This document shows, piece after piece, positions 16,891 through 26,746 of a DNA stretch of 64,000 bases (positions within the stretch are counted from its first letter, which is position 1; every line of letters begins with the position of its first letter). The position numbers were made by a program, and so were the translations under genes. The notes beneath the pieces are model-generated. The model had not been told where the DNA came from. It did no database searches and saw only the letters and a list, made by a program, of their open reading frames with translations. This stretch comes from an uncultured SAR86 cluster bacterium (GTDB taxonomy: Bacteria > Pseudomonadota > Gammaproteobacteria > Magnimaribacterales > D2472), in NCBI GenBank assembly GCA_905181595.1, contig CAJIYI010000001.1:773938-837937 (forward strand), read 5' to 3'.

Positions 16891-17985
16891 ATGGCAAATA
16901 ATGTAGGCAAAAAAGTTGTTGTTGGAATGTCGGGTGGTGTTGACTCTTCTGTGGCTGCTCTTTTGTTAAAACAACAGGGTTATCAAGTTCAAGGTCTATT
17001 CATGCAGAACTGGCAGAATGAACCTGGCGAAGTTTGTACTTCTGAAGTAGATTTTAAAGATGCATCAAAGGTCTGTGATTCTTTGGATATTCCTCTGCAC
17101 AGAGCGAACTTTAGTGATGAGTACTGGGATAGAGTATTTAAAGAGTTTTTATCAGAACATGAGAAAGGCAGAACTCCAAATCCAGATATTTTATGTAACA
17201 GGGAAATTAAATTTAAATCTTTTTTAGATTATGCATTCAAAATTGGTGCAGATCATATTGCTACAGGACACTACGCACGGCTCATCAAGAGAGATGGAAA
17301 AACCATACTTATGAGAGCCGATGATTTGAACAAAGATCAGACATACTTTTTACATGAGGTAAAAGAGTCAGAATTTGCAAAGTGCTTGTTTCCACTTCAG
17401 GATTTATCAAAAGATGAGGTAAGAAGAATTGCAGAAGAAAATAATTTTATTAACTACGATAAAAAGGATTCAGTAGGCATATGTTTTGTTGGTGAGAGAA
17501 ATTTACGAGATTTCTTAAAAAGATTTATTTCATTTAAACCCGGGAACATCAAAGACTCGGATGGGTTTGTTCTTGGAGAACATCCAGGCGCCCTTCTATT
17601 CACTCAAGGCCAGCGTCAAGGACTAAATGTTGGTGGGGTAAAAGATAAATCAGAATTACCTTGGTACGTTTATGATAAGAGCATTGAATTAAATGAGGTG
17701 TATGTTTGCCAAGGTGGATCTAATCCTCTACTGATGAGCTCAGGCTTAATTATGGAACCAATGAAATGGATCAATGCTGGGTTAGAGCCTGAGTCTTTGG
17801 ATTGTGAGGTCCAAGTTAGACACAGAGGCAAGCCAGTTGAATGTAATGCTGTTTTTAAAAAAGATGAGGTTGAAATAAAATTTAAAGAAGAAATTAGAGC
17901 AATAGCTCCAGGTCAATCTGCGGTACTGTATTCTAATAATCAATGTTTAGGTGGAGGTATCATAGCTAAATCGATCCAAGTCTAG
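16891..17985 (+). CDS. mnmA: tRNA 2-thiouridylase MnmA
   Basis: A 364-residue enzyme that thiolates U34 of tRNA Lys, Glu and Gln. The PP-loop VGMSGGVDSSVAALLLK is near residue 10. Catalytic cysteines are in NPDILCNREIKF and GICFVGERN, and C-terminal beta-barrel domains follow. Length matches E. coli MnmA (368). It is divergent from icd and lies 13 bp before purB. The mnmA-purB neighbourhood is conserved in gammaproteobacteria. Confidence 0.96.
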   Translation: MANNVGKKVVVGMSGGVDSSVAALLLKQQGYQVQGLFMQNWQNEPGEVCTSEVDFKDASKVCDSLDIPLHRANFSDEYWDRVFKEFLSEHEKGRTPNPDILCNREIKFKSFLDYAFKIGADHIATGHYARLIKRDGKTILMRADDLNKDQTYFLHEVKESEFAKCLFPLQDLSKDEVRRIAEENNFINYDKKDSVGICFVGERNLRDFLKRFISFKPGNIKDSDGFVLGEHPGALLFTQGQRQGLNVGGVKDKSELPWYVYDKSIELNEVYVCQGGSNPLLMSSGLIMEPMKWINAGLEPESLDCEVQVRHRGKPVECNAVFKKDEVEIKFKEEIRAIAPGQSAVLYSNNQCLGGGIIAKSIQV

Positions 17986-17998
17986 CTATAATCATCCT

Positions 17999-19351
17999 AT
18001 GAAAATTGAACAGCTAATTTCGCCTCTTGATAATCGATATAATGACAAAATTGCAGACCTTGCGACTAACTTTTCTGAATCTAATTTAAATAAAGTCCGG
18101 TTTGAAATTGAAATTGAATGGCTAATATTTCTTTGTTCTAAGGGTGGAAAAAATTTCCCTGCTCTCTCTAAAGCTAATATTAAAAATCTTCAGGCTCTAA
18201 AGAATAGCTTTAATGAGAAATCAGCCAAAAAGATCAAGTCGATTGAAGGTAAAACAAACCACGATGTCAAAGCTGTTGAATACTTTATACGCGATGAGTT
18301 AAAAAAGTCCTCCAGTCTAAAAAGATATGAGCATTTAGTTCATTTTGCATTGACCAGCGAAGATGTGAATTCACTTAGCTACGCTATCTTAATGAGGGAT
18401 GCTCAAATCATTTATTTGAAACAGCTCGATATTATTATCAAAGAACTTAACAAGAGAGCAAGAACTTGGTCATCAATCCCAATGCTTGCAAGAACTCATG
18501 GCCAAGCAGCTTCGCCATCTACACTTGGCAAAGAAATGAAGGTTTTTGTCGAGCGCCTGAAACGTCAACGAAATAGCCTAAAAACCATGAAACCGTTAGC
18601 AAAATTTGGTGGGGCAACTGGTAACTATCACACCCTAGTAATAAGTGATCCCAACATAAACTGGGCAAATCAAACCAAAAAATTCTTAGCATCATTTCAA
18701 GTCGAGCAAAATCCAGTCACTACACAGATTGAACCTCATGATGGAATAGCTGAAGTAGCCCACTGCATCCAAAGAGTTAACAATATATTGATTGATTTTA
18801 ATCAAGATATTTGGATGTATATTGCAAATGATCTATTCAAACTAAAATTGAAAGAGGGTGAAGTCGGCTCATCTACTATGCCGCATAAAGTTAATCCCAT
18901 TGATTTTGAAAATTCAGAAGGTAATTTAGGGCTATCAAATGCAATGATGGAATTCTTCGCCAATAAACTTACAAAATCAAGATTGCAGCGTGATCTCTCA
19001 GACTCTACTGTATTAAGAAATCTAGGTGTTGGATTTGCTTATTCGTATGTTGGCTTTTCATCAGTTCTCAAGGGGCTATCAAAGCTCCAGCCAAATAAAG
19101 AAAAAGCGATCAATGAGTTAGAAAATAATTGGCAGATTTTAGCGGAAGCAATTCAAATTGTGATGAAGTTAGAAGGTCTGGATAATGCTTATGAGATCAT
19201 AAAATTAAAAACACGTGGTGTAAATTTAGATCAAAATTCTTATGCAGAGCTTGTTGAGAACTTAGAGATATCTGAAGCTGCCAAAGATAAGCTGAAAAAG
19301 CTTACCCCAACCAACTATCTTGGCGATGCTATCAAACTAGCAAAATTGTAA
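17999..19351 (+). CDS. purB: Adenylosuccinate lyase
   Basis: A 450-residue fumarase-superfamily lyase acting twice in purine synthesis (SAICAR and adenylosuccinate cleavage). It starts ISPLDNRYNDK and has the catalytic ARTHGQAASPSTLGKE histidine loop and the signature GSSTMPHKVNPIDFENSEGN. Length is close to E. coli PurB (456). It follows mnmA by 13 bp and ends just before a small hairpin. Confidence 0.96.
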   Translation: MKIEQLISPLDNRYNDKIADLATNFSESNLNKVRFEIEIEWLIFLCSKGGKNFPALSKANIKNLQALKNSFNEKSAKKIKSIEGKTNHDVKAVEYFIRDELKKSSSLKRYEHLVHFALTSEDVNSLSYAILMRDAQIIYLKQLDIIIKELNKRARTWSSIPMLARTHGQAASPSTLGKEMKVFVERLKRQRNSLKTMKPLAKFGGATGNYHTLVISDPNINWANQTKKFLASFQVEQNPVTTQIEPHDGIAEVAHCIQRVNNILIDFNQDIWMYIANDLFKLKLKEGEVGSSTMPHKVNPIDFENSEGNLGLSNAMMEFFANKLTKSRLQRDLSDSTVLRNLGVGFAYSYVGFSSVLKGLSKLQPNKEKAINELENNWQILAEAIQIVMKLEGLDNAYEIIKLKTRGVNLDQNSYAELVENLEISEAAKDKLKKLTPTNYLGDAIKLAKL

Positions 19352-19354
19352 TTT

Positions 19355-19371
19355 TTGTAGTCAAGCTACAA
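19355..19371 (+). terminator. Short hairpin after purB, possible weak terminator
   Basis: TTGTAG and CTACAA form a perfect 6-bp stem around the loop TCAAG, starting 4 bp after the purB stop. The stem is AT-rich and no clear T tract follows, so termination strength is doubtful. Confidence 0.3.
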
Positions 19372-19415
19372 TAATAATCTCCTAAAAAGCTTTTAAATCG
19401 GGTTTTTAATAATTA

Positions 19416-19444
19416 TTGACAATTTAAACCATATAAATTTCAAT
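19416..19444 (+). promoter_or_regulatory. Promoter of aceA
   Basis: A consensus TTGACA (19416-19421) is followed after 17 bp by TTCAAT (19439-19444), which keeps four of six -10 positions. The start would fall near 19451, with a GGAG site just before the ATG at 19477. Confidence 0.5.
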
Positions 19445-19476
19445 GCACTACATACAAAAATATTTGGAGCTACATC

Positions 19477-21063
19477 ATGGGCAAACTTACACTATCTTCC
19501 GAAATCGAAAGGCTGAAGGCTATCCCCGATTTTCAAGGCACTAACTGGAGCTCTATCAAGCCTGAGTTTGCAGCAAGAATGGCCATACAAAATCAATTTA
19601 AAACTGGAATAGATGTTGCTAAATATACTGCATCAATTATGCGAAAAGATATGGAAGCCTACGATAGCGATACCTCTTCTTATACTCAATCACTTGGCTG
19701 CTGGCATGGTTTTATTGGACAACAAAAACTTATTTCAATTAAAAAGCATTTTGGAACAACCGATAAGAAATATTTATACCTATCTGGCTGGATGGTTGCA
19801 GCGCTTAGATCAGAATTTGGACCCCTTCCAGATCAATCGATGCATGAGAAAACATCTGTAGCTAGTCTTGTTGAGGAGCTATACACATTCTTGAGACAGG
19901 CTGATGCAAGAGAGCTAGCAGGTTTATTTAGAGAGCTTGATAAAGCTCCCCAGGACCAACAGCAATCTATTCAAGATAAAATTGATAATTTTGAAACTCA
20001 TATTGTTCCAATCATTGCTGATATTGATGCGGGATTTGGAAATGAAGAAGCTACGTATCTTATGGCCAAACAAATGATTGAAGCTGGTGCTTGCTGTATT
20101 CAAATTGAGAATCAAGTATCGGACGAAAAACAATGCGGTCACCAAGATGGCAAAGTGACTGTGCCTCATTCAGACTTCCTGGCTAAAATTAATGCTGTTA
20201 GGTATGCATTTTTAGAACTAGGTGTAGACGATGGCGTTATTGTTGCTAGAACAGATTCACTGGGCGCGGGATTAACAAAGCAAATTGCTGTTACCAATGA
20301 AGCCGGAGACATAGGCGATCAATATAATTCATTCCTTGATGTTGAAGAGGTGACCACTGAAACAATGAATCATGGAGACGTTCTCATTAATCAAAATGGT
20401 AAGCTTGTTAGACCTAAGAGACTCCCCAGCAACCTATATCAATTTAAAAAGGGCACAGGTGAAGCTCGTTGTATTTTAGATTCCATAACTAGTCTTCAAA
20501 ATGGAGCAGATCTAATCTGGATTGAGACAGAAAGACCACACATTGGTCAGATTGGAGCAATGATGGATGAAATCAAGAAGGTTGTCCCAAACGCAAAACT
20601 TGTCTATAACAATAGTCCATCTTTTAACTGGACCTTAAACTTTAGGCAGCAAGTATTCGACTCAATGCTAGAAGATGGTGCAGATACTTCATCCTATGAA
20701 AGAGATGAGCTAATGGATGAGTCTTACGATGCTACTGAATTAGCTATTGAAGCTGATAAAAGAATCCAAACATTCCAAGCTGATGCAGCCCGTGATGCTG
20801 GTATTTTCCATCATCTGATAACTCTTCCAACTTATCATACTGCAGCGCTATCTACAGATAATTTAGCTAAAGAGTATTTTGGTGATAAAGGAATGCTTGG
20901 TTATGTTGAAGGCGTTCAAAGAAAAGAGATTCGCCAAGGCATAGCATGTGTAAAACATCAAAATATGGCTGGCTCAGACATGGGTGACGATCATAAAGAA
21001 TATTTTGCTGGTGAAGCTGCTCTTAAAGCTTCTGGTGACGATAACACCATGAATCAATTCTAG
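19477..21063 (+). CDS. aceA: Isocitrate lyase (long Pseudomonas-type)
   Basis: A 528-residue isocitrate lyase, the first enzyme of the glyoxylate shunt, cleaving isocitrate to succinate and glyoxylate. The active-site loop is KQCGHQDGKV (the KKCGH position of E. coli AceA). ADIDAGFGNEEATYLM and YNNSPSFNW are typical. The length fits the roughly 530-residue class rather than the 434-residue E. coli form. It has its own promoter. Malate synthase is not in this window. The last 4 bp overlap convergent nqrM. Confidence 0.95.
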   Translation: MGKLTLSSEIERLKAIPDFQGTNWSSIKPEFAARMAIQNQFKTGIDVAKYTASIMRKDMEAYDSDTSSYTQSLGCWHGFIGQQKLISIKKHFGTTDKKYLYLSGWMVAALRSEFGPLPDQSMHEKTSVASLVEELYTFLRQADARELAGLFRELDKAPQDQQQSIQDKIDNFETHIVPIIADIDAGFGNEEATYLMAKQMIEAGACCIQIENQVSDEKQCGHQDGKVTVPHSDFLAKINAVRYAFLELGVDDGVIVARTDSLGAGLTKQIAVTNEAGDIGDQYNSFLDVEEVTTETMNHGDVLINQNGKLVRPKRLPSNLYQFKKGTGEARCILDSITSLQNGADLIWIETERPHIGQIGAMMDEIKKVVPNAKLVYNNSPSFNWTLNFRQQVFDSMLEDGADTSSYERDELMDESYDATELAIEADKRIQTFQADAARDAGIFHHLITLPTYHTAALSTDNLAKEYFGDKGMLGYVEGVQRKEIRQGIACVKHQNMAGSDMGDDHKEYFAGEAALKASGDDNTMNQF

Positions 21064-21236
21064 GTATCACATACCTCTGAAGAGGTGCGTCCACAAATTT
21101 GACAGGATGCACCTTTTTCAAGATTTGCAAGACCTCCGCAACTTCCCGTTATGGGTTTGTCTTTAGCAATAACTCCAACAGCAATAGCAGTAAATGATAT
21201 TGCCATAACCAAGAATACTAAGAAAAATTCAAACAT
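21060..21236 (-). CDS. nqrM: NqrM, Na+-NQR maturation protein
   Basis: A 58-residue ORF read directly from the minus strand. It has one N-terminal membrane helix (FEFFLVFLVMAISFTAIAVG) and a cysteine-rich tail with GSCGGL and CQICG. This matches NqrM (DUF539), which delivers iron to the NqrD/NqrE centre. Its ATG overlaps the apbE stop (TGATG), so it is the last gene of the nqr operon. Its stop overlaps the end of aceA tail to tail. Confidence 0.9.
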   Translation of the reverse strand: MFEFFLVFLVMAISFTAIAVGVIAKDKPITGSCGGLANLEKGASCQICGRTSSEVCDT

Positions 21237-22213
21237 CAGTGTGTCCAGTGGCTAGATTTTAGAAACCTAACTTCATTATTTTCATTAATTATATATAAAA
21301 CAGAGATTTGATGTTTTTCTGCTAACTCAAGACCGCTTTCAGAGCCCATGACATTAAGTAAAGTTGCCCATGCATCTGCTAACATTGCAGATTGCTTTGA
21401 TGAGACAGTAACAGATAAAACATTATTTTTTATTGACTGGGATGTTAGTGGGTCAAAGGTATGGCTTGATGCAATACCAGAATCATCTATTGAGTAATTT
21501 CTGTACTCACCAGAAGTAGCTACTGCTAAAAAACTATCGGTGACAATATTTGTAATTGCTTGATTGCTGAATTCAATCGGATCTTGAATCCCGATTACCC
21601 ATGGAGCACCATGCTTGGATCCGCTGACAATTAGCTCTCCACCCACATCGAATAGAAAATTAGGTCTATTGGAAGCAATAAGAAGATCGTGAATACTATC
21701 AACAGCATACCCTTTGGCTATTGACGAAAGATCAAAAAGAAATTGATTGTATTTCTCAAGATAAAGGTCTTCTGAAATTACAAACCTCTTATTAGCCTTA
21801 AGATCATATGTATTGATTAATAACTCAGGACCAAAACCACCATTGATAACCATGGACCCCAAAGTTACATCATAGGCACCATTACTCAACCTATTTAGAT
21901 CCTCAGCCAATGATAAAAGTGTGTACAGATCCTTAGAAATCTTAATTTTTGTGTTGGCTGGAGCAGCATTAAGAATGGATAGCTCAGATTGAATCTTATA
22001 GTTTGAAGCGATTAAATCAATCCTATCCAACTCATCGATAATTGATTTTTTTATGGAATCAGAGATGTAGTCTGTTGAAACAAGTTTCCAGTAAGTTCCA
22101 TAAATGCTTCCGCCAATTTCATAGGTAGAAGATTTATTATGGTTATAGGCAAGAAATACGCATAAGAGTCCAACCGAAATGGCAAGAACCTTTGAGGCAA
22201 TTAATCGATTCAA
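21236..22213 (-). CDS. apbE: FMN transferase ApbE (flavin insertion into NQR)
   Basis: A 325-residue ApbE-family enzyme that attaches FMN through a phosphoester bond to threonines of NqrB and NqrC. The N terminus MNRLIASKVLAISVGLLCVF is a membrane anchor or signal, so it acts on the periplasmic side. Typical motifs are DLSSIAKGYAVD, LFDVGGELIVSG and ATSGEYRNY. It lies between nqrF and nqrM, as in other NQR operons. Confidence 0.93.
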   Translation of the reverse strand: MNRLIASKVLAISVGLLCVFLAYNHNKSSTYEIGGSIYGTYWKLVSTDYISDSIKKSIIDELDRIDLIASNYKIQSELSILNAAPANTKIKISKDLYTLLSLAEDLNRLSNGAYDVTLGSMVINGGFGPELLINTYDLKANKRFVISEDLYLEKYNQFLFDLSSIAKGYAVDSIHDLLIASNRPNFLFDVGGELIVSGSKHGAPWVIGIQDPIEFSNQAITNIVTDSFLAVATSGEYRNYSIDDSGIASSHTFDPLTSQSIKNNVLSVTVSSKQSAMLADAWATLLNVMGSESGLELAEKHQISVLYIINENNEVRFLKSSHWTH

Positions 22214-22222
22214 ATAGCTTGC

Positions 22223-23455
22223 TTAACCACCAAAGTCATCAAGCATAATATTTTCGGGCTCAACACCAAGGTTAATTAACATATCAGTAACGGCTTTGTT
22301 CATCATTGGTGGGCCACACATGTAGAATTCACAATCTTCAGGGGCATCATGGGAGCCGAGATAGTTATCAAATAATACCTGATGAATGAAACCTGTAAGA
22401 CCATTCCAGTCGTCTTCAGGTTGCGGATCTGAAAGTGCTACATGCCAGTCAAAATTTTCATTATCAGCGGCAAGTTTATTAAATTCTTCTACATAGAACA
22501 TTTCTTTAAGACTTCTTGCTCCGTACCAAAATGTTATTTTCCTATCGTCATGAATTCTAAGCAACTGATCAAAAATATGTGCGCGCATGGGAGCCATCCC
22601 AGCTCCTCCTCCAACAAACACCATTTCTGATTTAGTTTCTTTTGCAAAAAATTCTCCAAAAGGACCAAATACTCTAACCTTGTCGCCCGGTTTTAAATTA
22701 AATGTCCATGAGGACATTAGGCCTGGAGGAATATCGGATGAGCCTGGAGGCGGTGATGCTACTCTAATATTAAATTTTAAAACACCCTTTTCATCTGGGT
22801 AATTTGCCATTGAGTATGCTCGAATAATAGATTCCTTATTATTTGCAACGTTGTCCCAAATCTTGAATTTATCCCAATCTTCTCTGTACTCATCGGCAAC
22901 GTCAAATGATTTATAGTCTAGATTTTCGTATGCGGGCGCTTCAAGTTGCACATAACCGCCTGCTTTAAAGTTAACTTGCTCGCCGTCTGGAAGTTTCAAT
23001 ATTAACTCCTTGATAAAAGTAGCAACATTGTCATTGGAAACAACCTCACATTCCCATTCCTTTACTCCAAATACTTCTTCTGGAATGGTAATTTTTAAAT
23101 CATTTTTAACCGCAACCTGACAAGAAAGTCTCCAGCCCTCTTTCTTTTCTTTTGAATTGAAATGAGATTCCTCTGTAGGCAAAATAGATCCGCCGCCCTC
23201 AGCTATCTGACACTTGCACTGACTGCATGTTCCCCCACCGCCGCAAGCTGATGACAAGAATATTTTATTCTCAGCTAAAGTCTGAAGTAACTTACTTCCT
23301 GATGGAACCTTGATTGCATTTGCGCTATCACCATTGATTTCAATAGAGACTTCACCCGAGCTCACTAATTGGCTTCGAGCCATAATAATGATTCCAACTA
23401 ACAGGAGAACTATCCCGGTAAAAGAAAAAACACCTAAAAATAAATCTATTTGCAT
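22223..23455 (-). CDS. nqrF: Na+-NQR subunit F (NADH-oxidising)
   Basis: A 410-residue NADH dehydrogenase module of the sodium pump. It has an N-terminal membrane helix, a 2Fe-2S domain ([14 protein letters not shown] plus a later cysteine in LSCQV), the FAD motif RAYSMANYP, and the NADH-binding [13 protein letters not shown]. The C terminus LDDFGG is standard. It is nine bases downstream of nqrE. Confidence 0.97.
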   Translation of the reverse strand: MQIDLFLGVFSFTGIVLLLVGIIIMARSQLVSSGEVSIEINGDSANAIKVPSGSKLLQTLAENKIFLSSACGGGGTCSQCKCQIAEGGGSILPTEESHFNSKEKKEGWRLSCQVAVKNDLKITIPEEVFGVKEWECEVVSNDNVATFIKELILKLPDGEQVNFKAGGYVQLEAPAYENLDYKSFDVADEYREDWDKFKIWDNVANNKESIIRAYSMANYPDEKGVLKFNIRVASPPPGSSDIPPGLMSSWTFNLKPGDKVRVFGPFGEFFAKETKSEMVFVGGGAGMAPMRAHIFDQLLRIHDDRKITFWYGARSLKEMFYVEEFNKLAADNENFDWHVALSDPQPEDDWNGLTGFIHQVLFDNYLGSHDAPEDCEFYMCGPPMMNKAVTDMLINLGVEPENIMLDDFGG

Positions 23456-23464
23456 AATAAAATC

Positions 23465-24076
23465 CTAAAGAGAAATTCCGCCAAACGACATAAATCCAAA
23501 ACTCATCAATCCAACTATTAAGAAAGTAACACCAAGGCCTTGAAGTCCATCAGGAATATCAGAATACTTTAATTTTTCTCTGATTCCAGCCAGAACAACA
23601 ATAGCCATTGCCCAACCAACACCTGCCCCAAGTCCATAAACTACGCTTTCTCCGAACTTTAAATCCTTCTCGACCATGAACAAGGTTGCTCCTAGTATGG
23701 CGCAATTAACTGTAATTAAAGGAAGAAAAACACCTAAGGCATTGTATAAAGCAGGAACAAATCTATCAAGGAACATTTCTAGAATTTGAACTGCTGCTGC
23801 AATTACACCTATGTAACTAATCAGACCAACAAATTGCAGATTCACATCTGGCAGGCCTGCCCATGCCAGTGCCCCATCTTTTAAAATAGTATTGAAGATG
23901 AAGTTATTTAGAGGCACAGTAATTAAACATACTGCAATGACTGCTACACCCAAACCAAAAGCAGCATCAATCTTCTTAGAAATAGCTATAAATGTGCACA
24001 TACCAAGAAATACTGACAAAGCGATATTCTCAATAAAAACTGTGGTGATAAAAATACTTAGATAATGTTCAAGCAT
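23465..24076 (-). CDS. nqrE: Na+-NQR subunit E
   Basis: A 203-residue membrane subunit with six helices. It starts [20 protein letters not shown], and the metal-ligand cysteine region FLGMCTF near residue 26 pairs with NqrD to hold the membrane iron centre. NCAILGA is also conserved. Its start overlaps nqrD by 8 bp. Confidence 0.96.
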   Translation of the reverse strand: MLEHYLSIFITTVFIENIALSVFLGMCTFIAISKKIDAAFGLGVAVIAVCLITVPLNNFIFNTILKDGALAWAGLPDVNLQFVGLISYIGVIAAAVQILEMFLDRFVPALYNALGVFLPLITVNCAILGATLFMVEKDLKFGESVVYGLGAGVGWAMAIVVLAGIREKLKYSDIPDGLQGLGVTFLIVGLMSFGFMSFGGISL

Positions 24077-24755
24077 TTAACTCTCTCTTTGTTAGGTCAG
24101 GTGCAGTTGCATGTTTTGATAATTTAAATTCATTGGCCTCAATTTGATCAGTTTTGTAAGCCCTAATTCCCCAAATCATTAAACCAATTAAGATGAATGA
24201 ACTAGGAGGAAGTAACAACAGATTGTTTGCTGGATACCAGCCACCGTTTGACACTAGAGGGAGGATTTCATAGCCCATTAGGGTTCCTGCCCCAAATAAC
24301 TCTCGAACAATTGCAACCGCTATTAAGATAACACTATAGCCCAATCCGTTTCCAAGCCCATCAATAAAGCTAATAAATGGCTTCTCTTTCATTGCAAAAG
24401 CTTCAGCCCTTCCCATGACAATACAGTTGGTAATAATAAGCCCAACAAAAACTGAAAGTTTTTTGCTTGTTTCGTAGTCATACGCTTTTAATAGCTCATC
24501 AACAACGATTACCAGTGATGCAATGATCGTCATCTGAACAATAATTCTAACGCTGCTTGGAATGTAGTTCCTTATAAGGGAAATGAAGAGATTGGAGAAT
24601 GAAACAACACTTGTTAGCGCTACACACATGACCAGCGTAACTGAAAGATTACTCGTAACTGCTAGAGCAGAGCAAATCCCTAAAATCTGAAGAGTAATAG
24701 GATTCTCATCCAGCAATGGCTTGGTTAAAACTTCTTTGTATTGTTTAACTGTCAT
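24069..24755 (-). CDS. nqrD: Na+-NQR subunit D
   Basis: A 228-residue membrane subunit homologous to Nqr[14 protein letters not shown] carries the iron-ligand cysteine, and [16 protein letters not shown] and GLGNGLGYS are signature stretches. It overlaps nqrC by 11 bp and nqrE by 8 bp, indicating strict co-translation. Confidence 0.96.
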   Translation of the reverse strand: MTVKQYKEVLTKPLLDENPITLQILGICSALAVTSNLSVTLVMCVALTSVVSFSNLFISLIRNYIPSSVRIIVQMTIIASLVIVVDELLKAYDYETSKKLSVFVGLIITNCIVMGRAEAFAMKEKPFISFIDGLGNGLGYSVILIAVAIVRELFGAGTLMGYEILPLVSNGGWYPANNLLLLPPSSFILIGLMIWGIRAYKTDQIEANEFKLSKHATAPDLTKRELNA

Positions 24756-25518
24756 AATTTATTTTACTTAGTGTTTCTTGATATCCACTTTCACTAAACC
24801 AGAAGGCCAGCATATTAGTTACTCCACGACTTGTTAAGGTTGCACCAGAAAGCCCATCTACTTGGTAATCAGCCATTTTGTTAGATTTATCTACCTTGCC
24901 CTTGATAACTGCAATTTCGATCACACCATCTTTGTATATTTTTTTTCCATCCCACAATGCTTTCCACTTTGGATTGTCTACTTCAGCACCTAAGCCAGGC
25001 GTTTCCTTGTGCTCATAGAACTCTAAACCACGAATTGTATTGAGATCCTTGTCGATTGCTATATAACCGTATAGTGTTCCCCAAAGCCCATAGCCTCGAA
25101 TGGGTAAAATAATCTTCTCGAGATTATTATTAAAATCTTTGAGTAAATATATCTTTCCGATGTTTTCTTTGTTTTTAACAATTGCGATATCTAGATCTGC
25201 TGGAACTGGAGTTGAGTAATCAGCTTGTTTGGAGAAATAAACTGGATCATAGGTAGTTAAATCTAGGTCCTCAAACTCATCCAATAGAAGGCCATTACTA
25301 AAATCTACAAATTTAGGAGTTAAGCGTACAAATTGAGATTCGATTGATTCTTCAGGATTGTAGATAGCAGCAGTCTTTAAAATTTTAATTCTTTGATCAT
25401 TTAACTTATTAAGATTTTGAGCATCTCGAAGACTTACAGCAGCAAATGAAACTATCAGTGAGCAGAATAAGCACACGACAAAAGATACTGTTAAGGTTTT
25501 TAAAACTGAATCATTCAT
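24745..25518 (-). CDS. nqrC: Na+-NQR subunit C
   Basis: A 257-residue subunit with one N-terminal membrane helix and a periplasmic domain. It carries covalent FMN on a threonine in [13 protein letters not shown] (SGAT motif) added by Apb[16 protein letters not shown] is conserved. It overlaps nqrB by 8 bp. Confidence 0.96.
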   Translation of the reverse strand: MNDSVLKTLTVSFVVCLFCSLIVSFAAVSLRDAQNLNKLNDQRIKILKTAAIYNPEESIESQFVRLTPKFVDFSNGLLLDEFEDLDLTTYDPVYFSKQADYSTPVPADLDIAIVKNKENIGKIYLLKDFNNNLEKIILPIRGYGLWGTLYGYIAIDKDLNTIRGLEFYEHKETPGLGAEVDNPKWKALWDGKKIYKDGVIEIAVIKGKVDKSNKMADYQVDGLSGATLTSRGVTNMLAFWFSESGYQETLSKINYDS

Positions 25519-26746
25519 AAGAAAGCGCCCTTTTACGTTTTGCTATATTTCTAGAAACTACTACGTGATCTATTACTGGTGCAAAGAGATTGGCAAATAA
25601 TATTGCAAGCATCATTCCCTCTGGAAAAGCCGGGTTAACAACTCGTATTAACACCACGGTAACACCGATAAGCCCGCCATATATCCAACGACCAGCGTTT
25701 GTACCTGAGCCTGAAACTGGTTCTGTTGCCATGAACACCATACCAAAAGCAAAACTACCAATAACAAAATGCCAATACCAAGGCACTTGGAACATAGGGT
25801 TGGTATCTGAGCCAATTAAATTCAGAATTGAGCTCATCAACATCATGCCAAGGATTGTTCCAAGAATAATTCTATAAGAAGCGACCCTGGTAACTAAGAG
25901 AATCACTGCGGCTATACCAATAGCGATTATAGATGTTTCGCCAACAGATCCAGGAATATGACCAAAAAAAGCATCGAACCATGAGAAATTATCTGTTAAT
26001 CCGCTCAAGCCATCTTCGGCTGCGTAGCCAAGAGGTGTAGCACCGCTAAAACCCTCTGGAGTAATTCCATTATCGGAAAGACCAGCTATCCAAACTTTAT
26101 CTCCTGATAGTTGTGATGGGTAGGCAAAATAAAGAAAAGCTCTGCCTGTTAAAGCTGGGTTTAAAAAATTCTTACCAGTTCCACCAAAAACTTCTTTACC
26201 AATAACGATTCCAAATGTAATACCCATCGCTGCCTGCCATAGTGGCAAGTCTGGAGGGCAACTTAAAGCAAAGAGAATTGAAGACACAAATAGCCCTTCA
26301 TTAATTTCATGCTTGCGCACCACGGCAAATAGAATTTCCCATAAAATTCCAACGGCAAATGTAACTGCGTAAATAGGAATAAAGTAAACGGCTCCTATCC
26401 ACATTTTACTGATGAAGCTGTCTTGTGAATAACCCACCAAGTTAATAATAATATGATGCCAGTCATTGGAGTTGCTGGAGCCTATCAATGTTAGGTATTC
26501 AAGAGTTTGATTACCAATGTTATACATACCAAAGAACATTGCAGGAAAAGCAGCCAGCCAAACAGTAACCATTATTCGCTGTATGTCGATTGCATCTCTT
26601 ACATGAATTGGATTAGCTGTTTTCTTTGTGGATGAAAATATAAAGTTTTCAATAGCATCATAAATTGGAAACCATTTAGCCTTTGAGCCACCAGGCATGT
26701 AATCAGATTTAACTTTATTATTTACAGAGCGAAGCCAAGTTTTCAT
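25511..26746 (-). CDS. nqrB: Na+-NQR subunit B
   Basis: A 411-residue multi-pass subunit that carries covalent FMN at the threonine of GFSGATPLGYA, binds riboflavin, and forms the Na+ path. FGGTGKNFLNPALTGRAFL and FMATEPVSGSGTN are family signatures. It overlaps nqrA by 4 bp (ATGA). Confidence 0.96.
   Translation of the reverse strand: MKTWLRSVNNKVKSDYMPGGSKAKWFPIYDAIENFIFSSTKKTANPIHVRDAIDIQRIMVTVWLAAFPAMFFGMYNIGNQTLEYLTLIGSSNSNDWHHIIINLVGYSQDSFISKMWIGAVYFIPIYAVTFAVGILWEILFAVVRKHEINEGLFVSSILFALSCPPDLPLWQAAMGITFGIVIGKEVFGGTGKNFLNPALTGRAFLYFAYPSQLSGDKVWIAGLSDNGITPEGFSGATPLGYAAEDGLSGLTDNFSWFDAFFGHIPGSVGETSIIAIGIAAVILLVTRVASYRIILGTILGMMLMSSILNLIGSDTNPMFQVPWYWHFVIGSFAFGMVFMATEPVSGSGTNAGRWIYGGLIGVTVVLIRVVNPAFPEGMMLAILFANLFAPVIDHVVVSRNIAKRKRALSYE

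Noticed and set aside
21062-21086. Two overlapping hairpins (AGGTAT/ATACCT and ACCTC/GAGGT) as an aceA terminator
   Set aside because: They fall inside nqrM coding sequence and no T tract follows, so coding constraint explains them as well.
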